This document shows, one piece after another, positions 54,601 to 64,000 of a stretch of DNA of 64,000 nt. A model generated the notes under the pieces. It saw nothing but the letters and a program-made list of their open reading frames with translations, did no database searches and was not told where the DNA came from. Source of the stretch: Echinometra lucunter. Lineage: Eukaryota > Echinodermata > Echinoidea > Camarodonta > Echinometridae. The position numbers and the translations under genes are program-made. The stretch lies in contig CM057153.1 of the NCBI GenBank assembly GCA_029962745.1, positions 14,580,435 through 14,644,434 of the forward strand. The letters run 5' to 3'. Position 1 is the first letter of the stretch. Each line of letters starts with the position of its first letter.

Positions 54601-57127
54601 TAGACCAGAATGGTACAATGCATATCCCTGGATGGAATTTTCCGCCAGTGAGAACAAAGTCTACTGTTATGTGTGCCGACATTTTTCTGTTGGAGAATGT
54701 GCTGAGAAAGCTTTTACTACCGATGGATTTCACACATGGAAAAAGTGCACAGGGGAATCAGCAAAGAACAACAAGTTAGTAAAGCACAAAAGCTCAGAAG
54801 ATCATGTGAACAGTGCAGCCAAATACAAAGCTTACCTAGAATCTAAGCAACAAAAGAAAACAGTGATGGATCACATCAGTGAGGCCCACCGTCAACTTGT
54901 ACAACGCAACAGAGAGTACATAAAAATCTTGGCAGATACTCTGCGATTGACAGCGGTTCAGAACATTGCCCAAAGGGGACATAATGAACATGAGGAAGGG
55001 CCAGAGAACAACTGTGGCAACTTTCTAGAAATTTTGAACTTCCTCAAGAAGTATGACATACATGAGAAGTTGATAGAGGCAGCTGGAAACGCTAAGTATA
55101 CACATCACAGCATCCAAAATGCCCTATTAGATATTCTATGTGACATTATCTTAGATGAGATTAAAGAGGAAATTGGACAGTGCAAGTACTTTGCAGTCCT
55201 TGTTGATGAGACAAAAGATCTGTCCAAACAGGAGCAGATGAGTTTCGTCATACGTTATCTTTATGATGAAGAAGTCCATGAGGAGTTCATGGGATTCAGA
55301 TGCGCCGACGGCCTCGATGCTGCGTCACTCTCAGAGAGCATTTTAGACGAATTAAAATCTCTCGGCATCGACGTCAATTACCTTGTTGGGCAAGGCTATG
55401 ACGGTGCAAATGTCATGAGTGGAAAGCTGTCAGGTGTACAAGAAAGGATCCGTCGTAAGATTCCACAGGCGTTGTATGTCCACTGTTTCGCCCATCGTTT
55501 AAATCTGGTGATTGTAGAGACAGTCAAGTCCGTAGTACCAGTTGCTGACTTCTTCGCTGTTCTCCAATCATCCTACAATTTTTTGAGTGGCTCACATGTA
55601 CATGAGCAGTGGATAAGATGGCAGCAAAAGATGTACCCAGATGAGCAACCTGTGGAGTTTAAAGGGATGTCTGACACGAGATGGGCATCTCAAGTTAGAG
55701 CCGTTGGTGCCATTCGCAAGCGATTTCACTGCTTTGTTGAGTTCCTCAAACACACAGACACACATGATGATAACCGTGAGCGTGCATTGAATGCAAGAGG
55801 ACTCCTGTCCCAACTGGACCAAACATTCATATACTGCATGCTCCTCATGGACGAAGTCCTCAGTTCTGCCAAATCTGCATCAGATACACTGCAGAGTGTC
55901 AATTTGGATTATCTACGTGCGGCAGATCTGATAGAGTCATTACTAGAAGACTTGGGTACTTTCAGATCGGATACCAAAGCTGATAGCTACTTCAGTGAAT
56001 CACTTACACTAGCAAAGGAAAATGGACTTAAATGTAGCAATAGACGCAGACAAACCAGTGCACCATCAACAATGGATGACTTTGTAGTTCTGTCTAAGCT
56101 CGGAAAGCGTGACAAAGTGTCTGATGCAGCTAGCATGAAAATAGCAATACTTAATCCTACAGTGGATGTGTTTTTAGGTGAATTAAATAGAAGATTTAGC
56201 AACGAAAATCTGCAGATCTTTCGTTCACTTGCAGCTCTGGATCCTAAGTCTCATAAGTTTCTGGACTTCGAAACTGTCAAGCCTCTTGCAGTGCACTATA
56301 AACTCAATCTTGAGGACATCAAAAATGAAATGAGACTTGTCAAGAGAATGATTGAAAGGTCTGACACCAAACTAGAAACTTTGATTGATGTCGCGGAACA
56401 CCTGAAGCCACTTACTATGGCCTTTGAAGAACTGCACAAGTTAGTGAAAATAGCTGCAATCATCCCAGTAAGTACAGCTTCTTGTGAAAGAACCTTCAGT
56501 AAACTCAAGCTCATCTCAGAGCCAACATGACTAACAGCAGGCTCAAAAGCCTCGCGGTAATAAGTGTCCACCGAGAAAGAGCTCTTGCTATCGACCTGGA
56601 AGAGGTGGTTGACAGGTTCATCATGAGATACCCAACGACCAGGATAACGCTCAAGTAGGAATGTAAGTATAAGCCTACAGATGTCAGTAACTTTACATGT
56701 GCTTGGAAAATATGTAGACAAGTTATGTTTTGCAATTAGTTGGTTAGCATTTTTCCCTTTTTTTTTACATTATTACCTTGCATACATTGACAATGCTGTT
56801 TGTTTTGCTGCATGCATTTTTTCTGATGTGATACATAAATGTAAAAGTAGAATAGGTCTACGCCTTAAGATTACATATATGTAAATGTTCAGTTCATGAT
56901 CTAGTTTTGATCAATAACTTTGCTCCATTAAGCATTACCTGATTTTACAAAAAATTCTGTCTATATCAAGTGTAACAAAAAAATGTTTATTGGGGCCACT
57001 AAAACTCGCGCTTCGCGCTCGATTTTTCCACACATGCAACAAAATTTTTTGACTGCCCTTGCCCCCCCAATATTTTCTTTTGCCCCCCATTTGCCCCCCC
57101 ACTTTGAAAATCCTGGTGCCGCCACTG
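51685..57127 (+). mobile_element. full-length 5.44-kb hAT transposon, TSD CTAGATCT
   Basis: The termini CAGTGGCGGCACCA and TGGTGCCGCCACTG are perfect 14-bp inverted repeats. CTAGATCT flanks them at 51677-51684 and 57128-57135. Subterminal C-rich blocks (TTTGCCCCCCCACT-like) are also inverted. The element carries its own transposase gene (54170-56658). About 2.4 kb of 5' non-coding DNA precedes the gene and probably holds promoter and 5' UTR exons. Confidence 0.95.
54170..56658 (+). CDS. ZMYM1-like hAT transposase with one C-terminal frameshift
   Basis: ATG 54170 gives MDIRRFVKP, the usual start of this family; an acceptor-like CTTTAG precedes it at 54116-54121. A Ser/Asp-rich tail leads to a TTF-type zinc finger (about residues 175-255, YCYVCRHF...HTWKKC...H..SEDH). 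Next come the DUF4371 core with FAVLVDETKDLSKQEQ, YDGANVMSG and CFAHRLNLV, and the hAT dimerisation motif ASCERTFSKLKL. The frame meets TGA at 56528. A one-base shift near 56515 restores NMTNSRLKSLAVISV to a stop at 56656. The transposase is thus nearly intact; the shift may be a real lesion or a sequence error. Confidence 0.9.
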
Positions 57128-57281
57128 CTAGATCTAGATGTGTTGTCACATTTCCTCATCGATTCATGAGATATTTAGCTAGCATGCTCTTCGTGAAACG
57201 GTTTAGCAAGATCAGAGTCATCTCCGTAGTTGGCGGACAAAGATATGACTGACTTGCCGTTGGTTTCCAGAAACAGGCCCC

Positions 57282-58126
57282 AGAGGTTTCCATTTCATGC
57301 GGATCCATGCCGGTAATTCAAATCGCACGCATCGGAGGACCGCAGGGGCAATTGACAGTTGAGTGACCGATGGCAATGCAGAGTTTCGGTCAGCAAAAGT
57401 CGTGTTGATTCTGAGCTATAGATCTACGTCCGTTTTCTTACATAGAGACAAAATGATCAAATACTAATCCAGGGTATATCCAAATTCTGTTTTACAAGCT
57501 TGGGGTCTACAAGAAAACGTATTTAACATAATTACCTGGACCATACTCACAAATTTCAGACAAATTCAAAGGTGGACTATGCAGAGTCTCACGATGTATA
57601 GTTTCATTTCAGCCTTATTTTGTGCATTTCCGTTTTAAAGGTATTCAATTTGGGTCTTCTCGCCAATATTGTGAGTTGCAAAAATTATATAAAAGCATTT
57701 TTGTTTTTATCCGATAAATTTAACGCTTTGGTTTAAAGAAAACCAAATCAAGCCCAAGGGTCTAGAACTACGAATGTCTGGGAGAAAGAATAGGTAAATA
57801 AAGATATTTCCAAGCGTGCATGCAACGCCAGAATGCAAGGCAAGTCGATGACCGGGGTCGATGACCGATCTTCGATCCATGACAATCTGTCAGTCAAGAC
57901 TGCACCTGTCTACTCACATGTATCTTTGATTTAAAAGGGGTACCCAATGCCCAATGCGGACCCAATGCTGAAACAATGTTAGTTCATTTAAAAGAGCATG
58001 ATTTTATTAGCAGAAAATCATCTGCCTAAATTTTTTTTTAGAGTCGTGTTGCCAAGGAAACCCCCAAATGTGGTAAGATTTCAGGATATTTTTGACCCCT
58101 CATCAGCTGTGACCCAGTTTCAACTG
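57282..58126. other. intergenic, no gene recognised
   Basis: No coding or repeat structure of note before the palindrome at 58127. Confidence 0.45.
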
Positions 58127-58167
58127 GGTACCCACTTTGACGTCAAAATGACGTCAAAGTGGGTACC
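58127..58167. repeat. perfect 41-nt palindrome with two TGACGTCA sites
   Basis: GGTACCCACTTTGACGTCA, a three-base AAA spacer, then its exact reverse complement. A third GGGTACCCACTTTTACGTCA copy lies at about 58254-58273, so it may be part of a decayed repeat. TGACGTCA is the consensus CREB/ATF site. Confidence 0.9.
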
Positions 58168-58273
58168 TTGTCACGCAATTCTAGCAAAATGCGCGCAAGG
58201 TATAATACAAATTGTACAGTCTTGCGCGCAGCACAACTGTAATGCGCAAAGCTGGGTACCCACTTTTACGTCA

Positions 58274-61200
58274 TACCTCATACTCAATTTTTGTGGTCAA
58301 CTCTTGACTTTCTTATGAGAATATTAGCCAAAATGCATTGATTTCAATTGAAATTCATCAAATTTTTAATGTTATTCTTTTTAGAATTCTATTCCCGATC
58401 ATATATCCAAAAAAATTTTACCATTGTGTAATCACTTTAACTCTTATCCTTCCCCTTCTCTCTCCCTCTCTCTCTCCCTATTTTTCTCTCTTTTCTCTAT
58501 TAAAATCTTTGTGTGTGTGTGTTGTGTACTCCCTCTCTCAAGATTTCTCAACTCTCAAAAGGCTTCCAAAGTAAAGATACTAAGATGTTGAGGTATTTTG
58601 AGTTTTAATCACATATTAATCTACAATTACTAATCTTATACAAAATGCATTTTTTTTTCTTTAAAAAATCCAAAGAGAAGTGTTCATAAGCAGATAAGAT
58701 GTTTCTGTCTATTAAGGCATTTTTTCACTTCACATAGGCCTTTTATAGAGTTCAGCAAGTTATGCTCCTTTCAGTCAAATAATACCATACACCATTTCCC
58801 CATGCATATGCTTATTACAACTTTCTCTTTTGTTTTCTTAAATTTCATATCAAATGTAAAGGTCGATCACTAGATAATTTTCTAACCAGTAAAATTCAGT
58901 AAAAATACTCAAATGAATGTCTGATCTGAATATCACTGCTGCCGATTTTGAAAGTGACATGAAATAGCCTAAATACTTGTAAACTTGGAAGAACTTCAAA
59001 TGCCACTTCTACAGGTTTTCATCTCATGAACAAGAAGACATATAGCAAAACATTAAAAAATCAGTTATTATTATAATCCAATTTTCTTCTTCTTATTAAG
59101 TTTACACAGACTGTTTTGTTTGGAAATTAAGATCATGCATTCAAACCACTTGCATTATTAATACTGTTCAAATGAATACATAGCTTTGGCACATTCAATG
59201 GTATATAGAAATATATGAATAAAAAAGAAGAAATAGGCTTTTGATTTTTTTCTTAAAGGCATAAAGAAATGAAGAAGATACTAGTCAATGGAAGATTAAA
59301 AGGAATATAAAAAAAATTCAAAAATGACTTAAGAGAGATGGGTAGAAAATAAAAGTATGAAATACAAAAAGGCAAGGAAACACTGAATTAAAAGAATATC
59401 ATACAGTGAAATAACCCCATGGCTGTTATCAAATATCATTTCTCAACAAAATCAATCTAGAATATATACAAATTCTAGCAAAATACATATGGTGCTTCAA
59501 GAAAAGCCATTTCTAGACAATATGCTCCACTCCTACAATTCTAGATTGTACTCATGTTCAAGGCCATACACAGGAATTTTCCGGGGGGGGGGGGGGGGGA
59601 GAATATGTAAAATGTTCGAGCTAGTCAAAAGGGCACTTTCGCATTTTTAAAATCGAAATTGAAGGATCTGGTGCACACTTTGGGTGGATTTTTTTCGAAA
59701 TTTCGAATAAAAAAAATTAGGCTTGATTTTTTATTTATTTATTTTTTTTGGGGGGGGGGGGGGGAATGCCCCCTGCTTCCCTCCCCCCTCCCCTGCATAC
59801 GGCCATGCTAATGTTTTTATATGCTCATGAAGTTAACGGCAGTTTTCTAAAATTTACAAAAATTATAATAATGAAATAAATATACAAAATATTATACAAG
59901 TGAATACTGACATTTTGCCATTAATTGGCCAGATACCCCAGTTCCATTTCCCAAATGAAAAATAAAGATGTACCTGTACCCTATGATAATTATATCCTAC
60001 ACTATTAAAAAGAAAAGACACTGTACAACTTTAAAATACATATATATACACGTGTAGATCTATCCTCAAAAAGGTAAATACGAAATGTGTTGCATAGTCT
60101 TCAGAGTGATATGATTTCCTCTTTAAAAACACTCTTTTGCTTCATTTTCTTGTAATGAATTTAATAGACATTGCAATGGATGGCAGTACTTCATTATCGC
60201 ATTATTTACAAACTAATTATAAAACATTTTCCTATACTGTAGTAAAGTTATAATACAGAATACACATGCCAATAATAATTTTCAATACAAAGCAGTCTCA
60301 AGACAAAAATAACCTGAACAAATACTAGTATGCAATATATAGAATCTCTTATGGCAAAACTATTCAAATTGGCTTGAATCTCAAATGAGTTGACCGGTTG
60401 GCAACTGAATTATCTAATCCCTGTAGGTTTAATACAGGGACCACACAGTTCAGCAGGCAATTGGTTAAGTTGTGAATACTGGGGTGGTATTCTGAAAATT
60501 ATATTATATTTTATGGTAGTATAAAAATGTTAATTGTCATAGAAATTAAAATCAGGACAATTAATTGTTTAATACTTATGTAAGGCTGGCTACTTTGTGA
60601 AAAGAGACAGCTTCACAGGCACCAATAAGAGTTTTCTCCCAATCTAAGCTTGTTATGACAATAAACATATTTGCCCTAACATAAAAGATAACATTGTTTT
60701 TAGAACGCCACCCCTGAATAGTAAGTCTCAAAGACATATTAACACCATGAAGAGAACTTCGATACAGATTTGATACAGGTGAAACAGTATCATATCAGCT
60801 CTTTGCTGTTTGAGTCTATACATCACATTAAAAGAAAAAACCAAAACAACAAATAATGTCACTCATAGCGGGCATTATATTTTGTATCTAATATATTTCA
60901 CAGATATCTTTAGCCTCTATCTCTTGATTTGACCTAAATGGATTGAAGCTGTAGTGAGAGAGCAATAAAGTACTGTTAACACTTTTATTTTCGAGCTGAG
61001 CAACCCAAGAACATATTCGCGGGTTCTTAAATTCGGGCTGCACAATCACTCACTCGCAACAGTGCAAAATTTGATTTGATATTTCAATGCATAAGGAATC
61101 GTTCTAATATTTTCTGAGTTCTAGAATTTGCGCTTGCCGCAAATGGCGTGAAATCTGCGAAAATTAATGTATCGCGAATATTTTGGCATTTACAGTATTT

Positions 61201-63111
61201 CACTTAAGAGACGGTGCATTGCATATTCTGGAAATGGCCCTACATGCATACATAAATCCAGTTATTATCATCAATATGCACACATGTAAAAGCCACAAGA
61301 TTACTGGCACATATCACTTTAACCCACCGACTACTAATTTCTCTCATTTCTACACAAGAGCCACCTAGTTCCTACGTCAATAGGTTATGTACACACAATC
61401 CATTACACTGTGGCTCTTTGAATTCATGAATACTGAATTGTAAGTCCATATTTAACACTTGACAGACAAAATGAAATACATTGATACACTTTTTCTTTTA
61501 AACATGAAATGCAGTATTTTAGTTATGATAATACATAGTTTTTGTTTAAATCAGCCATATAAAATGAGCACCAATTATAATACTAGTATTATTTGCTTTG
61601 GCATTTGGGTGTACTAAAAATTATGGATGTAGAGCATTTTAAGGCACAATAAAAAGGTTTTTTCGGTAGTGAAGACAAGAGGTGAGAATAGTTTCCACAA
61701 ATATTTCTTGAACTAAACCAATTTTCTTTTCTATACTGCTATTTTTTTAAAATTTTTTTTTTTGGTTGTTACTTAAGAATTAATATCTCATTCCATTTCC
61801 ATGAATGTGAATTTCAACAATGTACAAAGTATTTCTGTATTGGCTGCACTCTGATTTGAATCTTTGCTATCAGCACACAATAATGGTAATTGAGCACACA
61901 TATCTCTTCATGATATACACCTGCCCATAAATGTAGGTCTGTGTCTTTCATGAATCAAAACTGTTGGTAAAGCTTCTCATGGGATATATATATATATATA
62001 TTGCATTTATCCGCTTTGAATACAGAGTTTTTAAATGTAATTGAATACTGAAGATCCGTGCCTTTGGCTACAACATATGAGTTCACTAGGAAGTACTTCA
62101 TTACAAAAATCGAGGTTTCGACTCTGCTAAAAAATCCAAGGCATAAAATTTTCCACATTTTCTATGCTGGCAATCTGCATACTTTCTCTTGTAATACTGC
62201 TTATGAAAATAAATTGGATCAAGTTTACATCATTTTCAGATGAACTAAACAGATTTAACTCTTGAGTCTTACTCTTGATACCATTCTGGCTAGCTGAGTG
62301 CCTTAATTCTTAACAATCTCACACCTACAAGGAAAATATGAAAAACCTATTAATTTTAGGGTGCATCATACTACATAAAAATATCAGTCACATTCATTAT
62401 CATATCACTTTCTGAACTGAGCAATCAGTCTGCATAACATGCTCAGTCATCAGCCAAAAGCACTATTCTGCAGCAAGCTGCAGAGCCCTCAGAAGACCAG
62501 CACTGAAGATGATGAGGTTTCCCTTGATAAGCATAATTACGATTATTATTAATATACTTTACCTTCATTGTTATCTAATGAAGCCATAATGGAAGTAGAA
62601 ATTCTCCTCCTGGTGTTTCTTTTAGTCGCAGGTAAAATAAACACCGATCACCAGTCATTTATCACAGAAGATGGACAGTTATGTGATTCTTCTAATCTCT
62701 GCAGATCATCTCTGAGAGGGAGTTGGTTAGTTCCATCAAGTAATGCATCTTGTGTCAAAAATATTGCTTGGAGCATTCTTACTAATATGCCGCTTAATTA
62801 CTCCAGAAAAAACACCAAATTAAATAAATCTGGCAATATCAATCATGAGACATAGGACACATTCCTAAAATCTGATATGGAATTAGAGACTTGTTGGCTT
62901 TGCTTTGAGATCAAACAGCATGCTCTGTTACTTTAACAAGCCAAATTGATAATGGTATAAGGCACAGTCCAGAAAGTTCACAAACACACAGTCAAGTTGA
63001 AGAACTTTTTCTTCATCGGGCTAAATCGATAATCATATAGGGTACAGTCCTGAAGCACACAGTCATGTAAGAAAAATTTTTGGCAAAGTTAGATGGCACC
63101 TTGAAAGGAAA
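58274..63111. other. AT-rich, gene-poor; possible long 3' UTR
   Basis: No exon is recognised on either strand. Features are TC-rich simple sequence near 58445-58500, poly-G runs near 59582 and 59751, and a (TA)n at about 61983-62002. Since the right-edge gene ends at 63112 on the minus strand, part of this may be its 3' UTR. Confidence 0.4.
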
Positions 63112-63533
63112 TCATAGTACATGTTCTATACCGCTCTCCCCAGGCATTTCGAACATAGCTGGCTTCTGCTGTACAATGGACACTCTCTTCTTCTGCTGAA
63201 TGGCTGGCAGAATAGGAACCTTGGACAGTGACCTCCCCTGATGACCCCACGCCCCTCCTTGCTGCAGGTTAATATTTTCCCCAACCATGCCCGGAGCCTC
63301 AGGAAGCTCCATGCAGTCTTCTGCATCTGAGAAGGCATCGTCAAGAGGTGTCTCCAGGCGGCTTGGCTGATGCATGTTGCGCACACGACGCTTCTTGGAG
63401 GACGATGTTACCCCATGTCTCCTGGACTTTGAAGACTGGGAGTGCCTGTTGCTGCGTGGTGGAGGCTCAATGACAGCCTCCGTCTCTAGGGTAGTTCTGC
63501 CTCTTGTCAGTGGCCTGCCACTGTCTGAGGAAT
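63112..63533 (-). CDS. last exon of an unrecognised host gene (continues past the window)
   Basis: A minus-strand frame opens at an acceptor TTTCATTCAG|AT and runs 140 codons to a TAG at 63112. The peptide is Ser/Arg-rich and basic at first (RGRTTLETEAVIEPPPRSN, KSRRHGVTSSSKKRRVRN, a likely nuclear signal). It then turns acidic (PLDDAFSDAEDCMELPEAP) and ends with KRVSIVQQKPAMFEMPGE. Codon usage is balanced and there are no repeats, unlike the transposon debris, so I take it as host. I do not recognise the family. The upstream exons lie beyond 64000. Confidence 0.55.
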
Positions 63534-64000
63534 CTGAATGAAATGACCAAAAAATGGTAACAGTGGCTATAATAATCTAGAATATCTTTTTCAAAAAATA
63601 AATATTACAAAGCCTTTTTAAATATTTTTATGCCCTTCACTGGGTACTACCAAAATATTGACTTATTTACCTTTACAATCTTCACTATTAGGAAATGCTT
63701 TTTTGCTGCCTTGCAAGTATAGAATTGCCAAGTATTTTGCCTATATAGTTACATCTTCTTTCATCTGTGTATTACAATGTTAATTACTGCACCTGTTGAC
63801 ATAATTGTCGTCTTGCCCACAAGTCCAGTTTATGAATGAGAAGGGATAAGGATACACAACTAAATAACAAAATGAACACATAAACCAAAGAGAGAGGTCA
63901 GTCTGAACAATGACCTTTGCCCATCAATCACATCAATTACCATCATAGCATCACACCTGTGCAATGAAATACATCATTGAAATCTACTTTAAAACATAAA

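Larger units (their letters stand above)
50527..57281. mobile_element. older element split by the hAT transposon
   Basis: GGGGCCTGTTTCTCGAAAC (50527-50545) is matched by the inverted GTTTCCAGAAACAGGCCCC (57263-57281) with one mismatch. Subtracting the hAT and one target copy leaves about 1.3 kb. Further inverted pieces (TTCACGAAGCCGTGTTTGCC near 50607, with CTTCGTGAAACGGTTTAGC near 57187) support the pairing. No target duplication is clear. Confidence 0.7.

Noticed and set aside
62568..62855. Plus-strand frame with a hydrophobic N-terminus resembling a signal peptide.
   Set aside because: The ATG lies in AT-rich DNA opposite a probable 3' UTR, with no cleavage-site logic, splice signals or family match.
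1..64000. Search by eye for tRNA, rRNA and snRNA genes.
   Set aside because: No cloverleaf with a GGTTCRANYCC box, rRNA core or snRNA signature was found. A covariance-model scan would be decisive.

Overview
The window is eukaryotic, metazoan DNA. It has spliced genes with GT/AG introns, AT-rich intergenic DNA, an interstitial TTAGGG array, many microsatellites and very dense mobile DNA. The repeat content points to an echinoderm, most likely a sea urchin: a foldback element with tandem-repeat arms and an 8-bp target duplication (like sea urchin TU elements), a ZMYM-type hAT, a Ty3/Gypsy-type element, a SAP-SWIM-YqaJ gene and multicopy invertebrate transposase families. The organism call is an inference. 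Only two ordinary host genes are supported, both on the minus strand: a complete five-exon DTWD1 homologue (42349-46626) and the last exon of an unrecognised gene at the right edge (63112-63533).

Layout. 1-7.9 kb is intergenic DNA with a MITE, a decayed hAT fragment, a TAA-flanked element filled with a purine-rich minisatellite, a possible terminal exon and a possible solo LTR. From 7.9 to 33.7 kb a remnant transposase gene (C.GQNKN / FPVRGHS family) is split in two. Its halves (7925-8246 and 33443-33690) rejoin in frame across a 25.2-kb block. That block is bounded by two near-identical LTRs in the same orientation and by the duplicated target GAGCCT. Inside it lie a hAT-like MITE (8664-9131), an intact three-exon SAP-SWIM-YqaJ nuclease gene (9933-12436), a TU-like foldback (13463-16787), several hairpin MITEs, a large multi-exon gene of a little-described 'SDG...HGKG..DG' transposase-like family (20504-25014, with two lesions), 190-bp tandem repeats with palindromes, an intact THAP/DDE transposase (29068-30705, minus) and an inverted Gypsy gag remnant (32250-33008).

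33.7-40.2 kb holds a broken RecQ-like helicase start, a Kolobok-like transposase ORF fused at a short shared motif to a 5'-truncated Gypsy integrase, its 3' LTR, and one copy of a 301-321 bp MITE family. 40.4-41.3 kb is an element with five 150-bp repeats. 42.3-46.6 kb is DTWD1. 46.7-50.2 kb holds MITEs, telomere-like DNA and a clean 8-bp-TSD MITE. 50.5-57.3 kb is a nested pair: a full 5.44-kb hAT transposon (51685-57127, TSD CTAGATCT) sits inside an older element with GGGGCCTGTTTC termini. 57.3-63.1 kb is AT-rich, nearly gene-free, and may include the 3' UTR of the right-edge gene.

The genes do not form one pathway. The biology on show is serial nesting of transposons around a single conserved tRNA-modification gene.
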